This document shows positions 1 through 7,167 of a stretch of DNA of 42,539 nt, one piece after another. Each line of letters starts with the position of its first letter. Within the stretch, counting starts at the first letter, position 1. The notes beneath the pieces are model-generated. The model had not been told where the DNA came from, did not search any database, and saw only the letters and a program-made list of their open reading frames with translations. Location: assembly GCA_946478525.1 (NCBI GenBank), contig CAMLCH010000020.1, positions 1-42,539 of the forward strand, given 5' to 3'. The stretch is from Snodgrassella alvi_G (GTDB taxonomy: Bacteria; Pseudomonadota; Gammaproteobacteria; Burkholderiales; Neisseriaceae). The position numbers and the translations under genes were made by a program.

Positions 1-55
1 TAATATAGCAAGAAAGAAGAAAATTCTTTATGGTATTTTTAAGGAGAATTTCAAT

Positions 56-316
56 ATGAAAAAATTATCAGAGCACTAAATTGTATCTATTTTAAAAGAA
101 ACTGAAGTTGATATCCCTATCAAAGTGCTTTGCCGTAAATATACTATGACAGTGTCTACTTTTTATAAAAATGGTGGGATAAATATGGTGGTATGCAATC
201 TTCGGATATTAAGCGGTTAAAAAAAAAGCTGGAAGCTAAAATCGTAAACTTAACAAATGTATGCCGAATTAAGTTTAATTTCTCAGCTTCAGCAAGAAAT
301 AATAAAAAAGCTATAG
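56..316 (+). pseudogene. IS3-family orfA (transposase N-terminal part), broken
   Basis: The ATG at 56 follows a clear ribosome binding site (aaggag, 41-46). The reading opens MKKLSEH and hits a stop after seven codons, then continues IVSILKETEVDIPIKVLCRK, which is the usual start of the orfA helix-turn-helix. An extra A near 170 shifts the frame into WWDKYGGMQSSDIKRLKKK. Further shifts follow before QMYAELSLISQLQQEIIKKL and the stop at 314-316. The right-hand copies carry the same protein, which is how the shifts can be followed. It is a relic with no product. Confidence 0.85.
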
Positions 317-1145
317 TTGTCGACGTCAGTTCGTAAGAGTCGAGTACAAACACTTCAGTCATAATACTGTGTAACAATTAAAAGGAGTTGAAATATTGTG
401 AATTTAAGTCGCTGTGCTTACTACTACCAACCTAAATCGACAGATAACTCTATGATTATTTCGTTACTCGAGTCAATAACAGACAAGCATTTACGTTAGG
501 GATTTCTTAAATGTTTTCATCGAATCAGAAAACTGGGATATAAGTGGAATCATAAACGAGTTTATTGTCAGTTAAAACTCAATATTCGCTCTAAACGGAT
601 TAGACGGTTATCCCAACGTTATCCTCAGCCATTATCAGTACCAAGTCATCTGGCAGAATGTTAATCAATCGATTTTATGAGAGACAGTTATGAAAACCAT
701 CGTCGATTTAGAACCTTTATGTTATTGATGATTTTAATCGTGAGGTATTAGGCACCGACATAGCGGTCAGTTTATCAACAGGTAGAATTACTTGTTATTT
801 AGACAAATTAGCTCAATATCACGGTTATCCATTAAAAATATGAGTTGATAAAGGTGCAGAATTTACCGCCAACAGATTCACAAACTAGGAAAAATCATTT
901 GGAAAAAGTATAGATTATATTAGACCTAGCATTCCTTATCAAAACGGCTATAGAACGATTTAATCTGACATATCGAACAAAGGTGTTAGATTTGTATTTG
1001 TAAAAGAAATCTGAAACAAGTAAGAAAAATAACGGAAGAATGGTATAGCACAGAAAGACTGAATGAATCATTAAATAATATGACACCAATTGAATATAGA
1101 AAGATGAAGCAATTACCACGATTTTCTACTTGGTTTATGTACTAA
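303..1145 (+). pseudogene. IS3-family orfB (DDE integrase domain), broken
   Basis: Pieces of an rve-type integrase can be read: LSRCAYYYQPK (about 400-435), LRKLGYKWNHKR-like text (about 520-560), a DFM segment where the first catalytic Asp sits (about 673), FNREVLG and GRITCYLDKLAQYHGYPLKI (about 735-840), then YIRPSIPYQNGY near 915-950 and a C-terminus IEYRKMKQLPRF ending at 1143-1145. Stops interrupt it at LR*GF, AEC*SI and KI*VD, and there are several frameshifts. Compared with the copy at 41581-42405 it is the more decayed of the two. No function remains. Confidence 0.85.
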
Positions 1146-1161
1146 CTTTAGGATATTTACA

Positions 1162-1414
1162 ATGGTATGGTTACAAAGCATAAATTTTATGAAAAATTTA
1201 TATATCATTATATTCTTTTAAAATTGTTGCTCTGATTAGCCGTCTCGTACAAATATGTCTTATAAGTGTCTTTCCGCTTGTAAAAGTTATATTCATTCTT
1301 AAAATTTTCAAATACTACTAATATTTGTATGCAGGTGTTGTAATGCAGAAAATACTGCATTACTTTCTTCAGGTGTCAGCTCCTGTGATTGTGTCATAAA
1401 ATTGTTTGTTGCTG
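1162..1414. other. Gap between IS remnant and DUF3579 gene, with a 9-bp hairpin
   Basis: No credible standalone gene is seen. Positions 1340-1363 form a perfect inverted repeat (gtaatgcag, six-base loop, ctgcattac) without a T-run on either side. On the minus strand, 1308-1415 stays open in a frame shifted from the DUF3579 gene and reads like a protein tail (MTQSQELTPEESNAVF...), ending at 1308. It may be the original C-terminus of that gene, lost by a frameshift. Confidence 0.4.
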
Positions 1415-1777
1415 TTAAGTCGGTTGCGGTAAAGCATTTTTCTGTTTGATTAAATTTTTTAATTGGGTGTGAGATTGCTCCTGTTCTTCTAATAATGCTT
1501 GGCAATCTAGAATACGTAAGTCGTTGTCACGGGCAAAATTCATTAAAAAGTTAAATGCAACAGGACTGATCTGTTGTAGTTTTTTGTCAATTGCGACATA
1601 GCGAATATTATCAATTGAGATTGGACGTACCCATTTATGATAAGAAAGACGATGTCCCTGATCAAATGAAGACAAAATACCACATAATCGCTCCGCCCAA
1701 TCACTTGGGCGAAAGTGTCTATTATTTTTTTGCGTTATGCCTTGAATTAGTATTTCATAAAGATTGCATGTCTGCAT
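1415..1777 (-). CDS. DUF3579 family protein
   Basis: This 120-residue cytoplasmic protein shows the hallmarks of the DUF3579 family: ILIQGITQKNNRHFRPSDWAERL at residues 9-31, then YHKWVRPISIDNIRYVAIDKKL and the highly conserved FLMNFARDNDLRILDC near residues 77-92. The family is typical of betaproteobacteria and has no established biochemical role, so none is assigned. The ATG at 1777 follows a good ribosome binding site (agagg on the minus strand). The last 25 residues are polar and Gln-rich and look unlike the core. A protein-like continuation lies in a neighbouring frame downstream, so the C-terminus may have been altered by a frameshift. It is a single-gene unit, 498 bp from divergent glnK. 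Confidence 0.88.
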   Translation of the reverse strand: MQTCNLYEILIQGITQKNNRHFRPSDWAERLCGILSSFDQGHRLSYHKWVRPISIDNIRYVAIDKKLQQISPVAFNFLMNFARDNDLRILDCQALLEEQEQSHTQLKNLIKQKNALPQPT

Positions 1778-2275
1778 AATTGCCTCTTGATAATGCTATT
1801 TTGTCAGAATCTATTTAAAATTATGTCAATATTATACTACATTATCATTCTAACTGTTTTGTCTCTTATTTCTCAGCGATACCTAGTTTGCTGACAGTTT
1901 GTATTTAATCAGGGTAAGTAAAAAACCTAGGTAAATAATCTAAATCGACATTGTGTCAGTATCAGAATTGGTTATGTAAAGATGCCTTTTTATTGAAATC
2001 AGTTTACTTTATTAAAGCAATGTAATATCTCCACAAATATTGATTTTTCAGTTTTTGCGTATATTCAAACTAAGATTAATAAATGTATCTCTAGAAGGTA
2101 TGAATAGTATTTTGTTACTCCAAAATTTCTGATGAATGTTTGCAATAGTTAAAAAAAAATATAAGGTTTATTCATGCTCAAAGATGTGTAGTGATGCATT
2201 TTAGGCGTGCAAAAAATTGTTTTTCAATAATTTATTATAGATCACTTAACGATAAAGTAACTGGGGAAACATGGA
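1778..2275. other. Non-coding region between divergent DUF3579 gene and glnK
   Basis: About 500 AT-rich bases hold no credible gene. On the minus strand a perfect -10 word TATAAT (1831-1836) lies 54 bases upstream of the DUF3579 start but has no clear -35 partner. On the plus strand I looked for a sigma54 -24/-12 pair (TGGC-N8-TGC), expected for a nitrogen-regulated glnK-amtB operon, and did not find one. A TATTATAG stretch at 2233-2240 could serve as a -10 but its -35 is weak. Confidence 0.4.
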
Positions 2276-2614
2276 ATGAAGAAAATTACTGCGATGATTA
2301 AACCATTCAGATTGGATGCAGTACGAGAAGCGCTAGCTGATGTGGGCGTGCAGGGTATGACGGTCAGTGAAGTAAAAGGTTTTGGACGACAGAAGGGACA
2401 TACTGAAATTTATCGGGGAGCAGAATATGAGGTGGATTTTTTACCCAAGATTAAGATTGAAGTTGTTTTGCCAGAGGAATTAGTTGAACGAGCGATAGAA
2501 GCCATTAAAAATGCCGCTAAAACAGGTAAGGTTGGTGATGGCAAAATTTTTGTTATGAATGTTGAAGAAGTTATTCGCATTCGTACTGGCGAGTCAGGCA
2601 TTGATGCCGTGTAG
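2276..2614 (+). CDS. glnK: Nitrogen regulatory protein P-II (GlnK/GlnB)
   Basis: The P-II trimer senses 2-oxoglutarate, ATP/ADP and glutamine state, and controls ammonium uptake and glutamine synthetase. The 112-residue length is exact for the family. The T-loop is intact, with the uridylylation site Tyr51 in RGAEYEVDF, and the B-loop reads KTGKVGDGKIFV. The ATG at 2276 follows ggggaa. An ATG five bases upstream runs straight into a stop. The gene is called glnK rather than glnB because amtB starts 30 bp downstream, and GlnK normally plugs AmtB at the membrane when nitrogen is plentiful. It could still be the only P-II protein of the organism. Confidence 0.97.
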   Translation: MKKITAMIKPFRLDAVREALADVGVQGMTVSEVKGFGRQKGHTEIYRGAEYEVDFLPKIKIEVVLPEELVERAIEAIKNAAKTGKVGDGKIFVMNVEEVIRIRTGESGIDAV

Positions 2615-2644
2615 CGATCGATATAGTTTTTAATAGGAAGAAAA

Positions 2645-3967
2645 ATGAAGAAATATATCTCTTATTGGGCTATGGTTATGATGATGCCCGGGCCGGTTAT
2701 GGCTGCAGATTTGGATAGTTGGTGGCGGCCACTTACACAAATTAATGATGGTAATACGGCCTGGGTGATGACTTCTGCTGTATTGGTATTATTCATGACC
2801 ATTCCTGGGTTAGCATTATTTTATGGCGGAATGGTACGCAAAAAAAATGTTTTAGGTACTATGATGCACAGTTTTACTATTGCTGCATTGGTAAGTATTC
2901 TTTGGATGGTGATTGGTTATTCATTGGCTTTTACCCCAGGTAATGCATTTATTGGTGGCTTTGATCGCTTCTTCTTGTATGGTATGGGACTGGATCAAGT
3001 AAGGGAGATGACTACAATTGTGCAAGGTGAGGGGACAATTCCTGAATCGGTATTTATGTTTTTTCAAATGACGTTTGCCATTATATCGACAGCCATTGTG
3101 ACCGGTGCTTTTGCTGAACGCCTGAAATTTTCAGCTTTATTGTTGTTCTCTGGTCTTTGGGTAGTTCTTGTTTATGCACCTATTTGTCATTGGGTCTGGG
3201 GTGGTGGTTTCATGTCCCAATCTCAAACGCCCGTAATGGATTTTGCTGGTGGTACTGTGGTGCATATCAATGCGGGGATAGCCGGATTAGTGGCTTCGTT
3301 GGTGATTGGTAAACGTGTTGGTTACGGTAAGGATGTAATGGCACCGCATAATATGGTGTTGACGTTAACTGGTGCAGCCATGTTATGGATAGGTTGGTTT
3401 GGATTTAATGCTGGTTCGGCTGGTGCTGCTGATGCTTCTGCGGGTATGGCCATGGCAGTGACGCAAATTGCTGCAGCCGCAGGTGCATTAGTTTGGATGC
3501 TGTGTGAAAAGGTTGCTGGTCATAAACCTTCAGCACTCGGTCTGGCATCAGGTGCTATTTCCGGTTTAGTAGGAATTACGCCAGCTGCTGGTTTTGTAGG
3601 GCCTCAGGCTGCTCTGCTGATAGGGATATTAACAACGATTGGCACGTATTGTGCATCAGTATTTCTGAAGCGAAAATTTGGATATGACGATTCACTGGAT
3701 GCATTCGGGATCCATGGTTTTGGTGGTATTGTCGGCTCTGTTCTGACTGGATTGCTATTCAGTAATATTATTTTTGGTGGTGAGGCAACCATTGGCAGCC
3801 AGTTATTGGCACAAATTAAGGATGCTGCTATTACTATTGTTTATAGCAGTGTAATAACTTATGTCATTCTTAAGATTGTAGCGATCATTTGTGGTGGCTT
3901 ACGTATTGACCGTGACGCAGAACATGAAGGAATGGATATCAGTATTCATGGAGAGCATATTGAATAA
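2645..3967 (+). CDS. amtB: Ammonium transporter AmtB
   Basis: This is a trimeric inner-membrane channel for ammonium/ammonia. The 440-residue protein opens with a signal-like segment (MKKYISYW...PVMAAD) followed by about eleven membrane spans. Family marks are LFYGGMVRKKNVL (residues 58-70), AFAERLKFSA, DFAGGTVVHINAGIAGL with the first pore His at 207, WFGFNAGSAG, and FGIHGFGG with the second pore His at 357. The C-terminal tail EGMDISIHGEHIE matches the GlnK-contacting tail of AmtB proteins. A ribosome binding site (aggaag) sits 30 bp after glnK, so the two are surely cotranscribed. The operon ends at the hairpin 3994-4023. Confidence 0.98.
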   Translation: MKKYISYWAMVMMMPGPVMAADLDSWWRPLTQINDGNTAWVMTSAVLVLFMTIPGLALFYGGMVRKKNVLGTMMHSFTIAALVSILWMVIGYSLAFTPGNAFIGGFDRFFLYGMGLDQVREMTTIVQGEGTIPESVFMFFQMTFAIISTAIVTGAFAERLKFSALLLFSGLWVVLVYAPICHWVWGGGFMSQSQTPVMDFAGGTVVHINAGIAGLVASLVIGKRVGYGKDVMAPHNMVLTLTGAAMLWIGWFGFNAGSAGAADASAGMAMAVTQIAAAAGALVWMLCEKVAGHKPSALGLASGAISGLVGITPAAGFVGPQAALLIGILTTIGTYCASVFLKRKFGYDDSLDAFGIHGFGGIVGSVLTGLLFSNIIFGGEATIGSQLLAQIKDAAITIVYSSVITYVILKIVAIICGGLRIDRDAEHEGMDISIHGEHIE

Positions 3968-3993
3968 AATGGGCTTATATTGAATATAATAAA

Positions 3994-4023
3994 CTCAATC
4001 CAGATGATCAGTTCTGGATTGAG
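3994..4023. terminator. Bidirectional terminator between amtB and pncC
   Basis: An 11-bp perfect stem (ctcaatccaga / tctggattgag) surrounds an eight-base loop. It lies between the ends of two convergent genes. On the minus strand it is followed by a T-rich tract (tttattatatt). On the plus strand the tail is only moderately T-rich, so it may work better leftward. Confidence 0.7.
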
Positions 4024-4088
4024 CTGTATATGATTAATTAATTCAGATCTGAGTATTTGGCTTATAAACGTATTCAGCAATTGCTGCG

Positions 4089-4562
4089 TTAGCGGTACAG
4101 ATATTTGTATAAAAGTAGCAAAGCAAATTCCACAGCTTTTGTGCGAATCTCATCGCGGCTGCCTGAAAAAATATGGTGTTTAGCCCAGATACGTTGTTTG
4201 GTCGCCAAACCAAACCATACTGATCCTACTGGATTTTCAGCACTGCCACCACTGGGGCCGGCAATGCCAGACACGGCTAAGGCATAATCGGCCTTAGCGG
4301 CAATGAGTGCACCTAGTGCCATTTCTCGCACACATTCCTCACTGACCGCACCATAATGATTTAAAGTTGTGTCATTGACTTTGAGTAATTGCTTTTTAGC
4401 TTGATTACTATAGGTAACATAACCCATATTAAACCATTTTGAGCTACCGGGTAATTTAGTCAGTTCTGCTGCTACTAAACCCCCTGTGCAGGATTCAGCA
4501 CAGGTAACGGTGTGACCTAAATTATTCAGTTTGCTTGTTATGTCAATTAGTGTTTGTGTCAT
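4089..4562 (-). CDS. pncC: Nicotinamide-nucleotide amidohydrolase PncC (CinA C-terminal domain)
   Basis: The enzyme deamidates NMN to nicotinate mononucleotide in pyridine nucleotide salvage. The 157-residue protein is the stand-alone CinA C-terminal domain without the N-terminal MoaB-like half. Conserved parts are CAESCTGGLVAAEL (residues 21-34), GYVTYSNQAK, GAVSEECVREMA, VSGIAGPSGGS and NPVGSVWFGLA. The ATG at 4562 is chosen because the family begins just before the first helix. A longer reading from 4610 would add 16 hydrophobic residues inside pgi. It overlaps the end of pgi by 20 bp, suggesting translational coupling in an orn-pgi-pncC unit. Confidence 0.93.
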   Translation of the reverse strand: MTQTLIDITSKLNNLGHTVTCAESCTGGLVAAELTKLPGSSKWFNMGYVTYSNQAKKQLLKVNDTTLNHYGAVSEECVREMALGALIAAKADYALAVSGIAGPSGGSAENPVGSVWFGLATKQRIWAKHHIFSGSRDEIRTKAVEFALLLLYKYLYR

Positions 4563-6219
4563 GATGATGTTTTCTAAAATAAGCAATAAGACCATTGGTG
4601 GATGCATCATGCTGTAATGGTCCGGTAGTACCTAGTTCAGGTTGGATTTTTTTAGCCAGAACTTTGCCATATTCAACACCCCATTGATCAAAAGAGTTTA
4701 TCCCCCAGATAATACCCTGTACAAATACTTTATGTTCATACATTGCCAGAAGCATACCCAGATTAAAAGGATTTATTTCATCTAGTAATAAAGTATTAGA
4801 AGGTTGATTGCCAGGAAATACCTTTTGTGGTGCCAGCATATCACGGCTTTTATTATCTAAATGCATTAATTCAGCATAAGCTTCTGCCAGTGTTTTTCCG
4901 TGCATCAATGCTTCGGTTTGAGCGAAAGCATTGGCTACCAGCATTTTATGTTGGGTACTGACATGATAAAAACTATTAATAGGGACAATAAAATCAGATG
5001 ATATCAGCCGTGGACCCTGATGTAATAACTGGAAAAAAGCATGCTGACAGTTTACACCTTCTTCGCCCCAGATAACCGGACCAGTATCGAAGTCCAGATG
5101 TTCGCCGTATCGGCCAACTTGTTTTCCATTACTTTCCATATCTAATTGCTGCAAATGCGCGGCTAAGCGGCGTAATCCATGGTCATACGGAATAATGGCA
5201 TGGCTGGTTGTGTTATAAAAAGTGTGGTACCACAAACCGATTAAACTTAGTAAAACGGGTATGTTATGACGTAACGGTGCAGTAAAAAAATGTTCATCCA
5301 TCGCTCGTCCACCCGCGAGGAAATCTTGAAAATTCTTTTTGCCAATCGCACACATTACAGATAAACCAATGGTAGACCAGACAGAAAAACGTCCGCCTAC
5401 CCAATCGAACATGGCAAAAATATTTTGAGCGTCGATACCGAAATCTTGTGCTTTACTGACGGCACTGGATATTGCAATAAAATGACGTGCGATATCTTTT
5501 TCAGTCATTCCTTGCTGTAAAAACCATCTACGGGCTGTTTGTGCGTTTAACAAAGTTTCAGGGGTGGTAAACGATTTACTGGCAATGATAAATAGACTGC
5601 GGGATGGTTTGATGGTATTTAAGACCTCCATTAAATTGGCGCCATCGACATTTGCTACATAATGTACATTGAGATTTGGCTGCTGAAATGGACGTAAAGC
5701 TAAAGTCACCATTTCCGGTCCCAGATGGGAACCACCAATGCCAATATTGACAATGTCGGTAATAGTTTCTCCTGTTACGCCAGTATACTCACCATTGCGA
5801 ACAGATTCCGCAAATGTAAATGCGCGCTCCAGCTCTGCATGGATATCCGGTACCACATTGTGATTGTCCACATAAACTGCCACCTCAGCAGGTAATCTAA
5901 GCGCAGTGTGCAAAACAGCTCGATTTTCACTGATATTGATTTTTTCACCGCGGCGCATTTTATCAGTCCAGCCACGTACATCAGCTATAGTGGCTAATTC
6001 AATCAATAAGTTTAAGGTGTCTTCGGTAATACGATTTTTACTGTAATCAAGCATTAACCCATTCAGTTGTTCATGCATTTTTTCAAAGCGATCTGGATCC
6101 TGTTCAAACAATTCACGCATATGGAGGAATCGTGTGCTACGTTGATGCTGATGTAGCTGTGCCCAGATGGCAGTTTGATTAATAGAGCAGGAAGGGTTCA
6201 TTTTGACGAATGAGGACAT
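4543..6219 (-). CDS. pgi: Glucose-6-phosphate isomerase
   Basis: Pgi interconverts glucose-6-phosphate and fructose-6-phosphate in the cytoplasm. The protein has 558 residues, close to the 549 of E. coli. Recognisable parts are DYSKNRITEDTLNLL, GEKINISENRAVLHTALR, NIGIGGSHLGPEM, the signature DWVGGRFSVWSTIGLSVM, the catalytic Glu in QLDMESNGKQ, the catalytic His in NCQHAFFQLLHQGPR, and the catalytic Lys in QWGVEYGKVLAKK. Two starts are possible (6219, or Met7 at 6201); neither has a strong ribosome binding site. It begins 27 bp after orn ends and overlaps pncC. Confidence 0.98.
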   Translation of the reverse strand: MSSFVKMNPSCSINQTAIWAQLHQHQRSTRFLHMRELFEQDPDRFEKMHEQLNGLMLDYSKNRITEDTLNLLIELATIADVRGWTDKMRRGEKINISENRAVLHTALRLPAEVAVYVDNHNVVPDIHAELERAFTFAESVRNGEYTGVTGETITDIVNIGIGGSHLGPEMVTLALRPFQQPNLNVHYVANVDGANLMEVLNTIKPSRSLFIIASKSFTTPETLLNAQTARRWFLQQGMTEKDIARHFIAISSAVSKAQDFGIDAQNIFAMFDWVGGRFSVWSTIGLSVMCAIGKKNFQDFLAGGRAMDEHFFTAPLRHNIPVLLSLIGLWYHTFYNTTSHAIIPYDHGLRRLAAHLQQLDMESNGKQVGRYGEHLDFDTGPVIWGEEGVNCQHAFFQLLHQGPRLISSDFIVPINSFYHVSTQHKMLVANAFAQTEALMHGKTLAEAYAELMHLDNKSRDMLAPQKVFPGNQPSNTLLLDEINPFNLGMLLAMYEHKVFVQGIIWGINSFDQWGVEYGKVLAKKIQPELGTTGPLQHDASTNGLIAYFRKHHHDTNTN

Positions 6220-6246
6220 TGGCAGACCAAAAAATAATATACGAAA

Positions 6247-6795
6247 TCAGACTGGCATTTTTAAAAAATGCTCACGGTAATACGCCATTTCCTCAATGCT
6301 TTCCTTAATATCATCCAGCGCCTGATGTGCCCCTTTTTTAGTTACCCCTTTTGCTATGGCGGGATTCCAGCGTTTCGCTAACTCTTTTAGAGTTGATACA
6401 TCCAGATTACGATAGTGGAAATAGGCTTCTAACCGTGGCATATAGCGCACCATAAAACGACGATCCTGATGAATTGAATTGCCACACATTGGTGAGGATT
6501 TTTCTGGAATCCATGCGCTGATAAAATCCAGTAATTTTTCTTCCGCCTGTGCTTCAGTGAGGGTTGAGGCTTTGACTCTAGCAACAAGTCCGGTACGATT
6601 ATGTGTAGCAGTATTCCATGCATCCATATGATCAATAATATTATCAGGCTGATGGATGACAAACACTTCTGATTGCGCTAAGACATTTAGATCAGAGTCG
6701 GTGATAATCATGGCAACTTCAATAATGCGATCATGTTCAGGATTTAACCCAGTCATTTCCATGTCCAGCCAAGCCAGATTTTGAGCGTTTTGCAT
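6247..6795 (-). CDS. orn: Oligoribonuclease
   Basis: Orn is the DEDDh 3'-5' exonuclease that clears di- to pentaribonucleotides left by RNA decay, and it is essential in many proteobacteria. The four acidic residues appear in LAWLDMEMTGL (near residues 7-17), IIEVAMIITDSDLN, CGNSIHQDRRFM and HQALDDIKESIEE, the last also carrying the catalytic His. The C-terminus YYREHFLK is typical. ATG 6795 is preferred, giving 182 residues; a TTG 21 bases upstream adds only LKLKFV-type residues. The start lacks a clear ribosome binding site. It leads the leftward orn-pgi-pncC set. Near-neighbour rsgA is a common genomic partner of orn. Confidence 0.97.
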   Translation of the reverse strand: MQNAQNLAWLDMEMTGLNPEHDRIIEVAMIITDSDLNVLAQSEVFVIHQPDNIIDHMDAWNTATHNRTGLVARVKASTLTEAQAEEKLLDFISAWIPEKSSPMCGNSIHQDRRFMVRYMPRLEAYFHYRNLDVSTLKELAKRWNPAIAKGVTKKGAHQALDDIKESIEEMAYYREHFLKMPV

Positions 6796-7167
6796 GACAA
6801 ACTTTAATTTTAACAATAATAAATTATTTTAACTTTTTTCTGTATTGCCTGATAGATTTAAATGGTGAAATTTTCTGATATAAAATATTTTATTTATACA
6901 AATGGCATATATTTAATTTTTGCTGCAATTAATAAATATCGGATTTGTAGGAGTTAATTTTATCCTTAACTGATTTGAAAATATGCATTTAAGGTGATGT
7001 ACCCATAATTTAAAATATTATTAAAATGATTATCATCGCATTTATTCATCAATGCATGACCAATTTTTTAGTTTAAATTCATAGCCGATCGGCCAGAGTT
7101 GCTGATTTATTAATCAATAACCGCTATACTTAAATACAGAAATTTATTTAAACTATTATTTAAACTT
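6796..7167. other. Divergent promoter region between orn and the M48 peptidase gene
   Basis: This is 372 AT-rich bases with no gene. A palindromic word ATGATTATCAT at 7026-7036 sits inside a stretch with 12 of 19 matches to the classical Fur box. TATACT at 7125-7130 is a plausible -10 for the rightward gene, but the nearest TTG word is 20 bases upstream, so the pairing is weak. A short palindrome ccgatcgg lies at 7085-7092. Confidence 0.4.
7026..7036. promoter_or_regulatory. Possible Fur-type operator (weak)
   Basis: ATGATTATCAT is a perfect 5-1-5 palindrome. The surrounding 19 bases agree with the E. coli Fur consensus at 12 positions, mostly in the left half and centre; the right arm is poor. 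It lies about 130 bp upstream of the M48 peptidase gene and 230 bp upstream of orn. Neither is a usual Fur target, so chance in AT-rich DNA is quite possible. Confidence 0.25.

Larger units (their letters stand above)
1..1161 (+). mobile_element. Decayed IS3-family insertion sequence, left end cut by the window
   Basis: The stretch carries the two-gene layout of IS3 elements: a small helix-turn-helix orfA followed by an integrase-type orfB, both full of stops and frameshifts. Its right end reads ...ggatatttaca, the mirror of the terminal tgtaaat... of the copy at 41529. Its first bases match the terminal repeat at 41382-41428 from about 18 bases in, so only the outermost tip lies outside the window. 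The A6G slippery run (304-310) that normally fuses orfA to orfB is still there. IS3 membership is established from the orf layout and the DDE remnants; the subgroup is not determined. The element cannot move by itself. Confidence 0.9.

Noticed and set aside
1591..1779. Plus-strand open frame opposite the DUF3579 gene
   Set aside because: It is antisense to a recognisable family protein and has no ribosome binding site or similarity.
4156..4167. cggctgcctgaa, one base off a reported Neisseriaceae DNA uptake word (AGGCTGCCTGAA as I recall it)
   Set aside because: It is a single occurrence inside the pncC coding sequence, where it encodes ordinary residues of the family (FSGSR). Uptake words should be frequent and no further copies were noticed.
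4563..4610. Longer pncC start giving a hydrophobic N-terminus
   Set aside because: These codons are the 3' end of pgi read in another frame. PncC is cytoplasmic and the family starts near ATG 4562.
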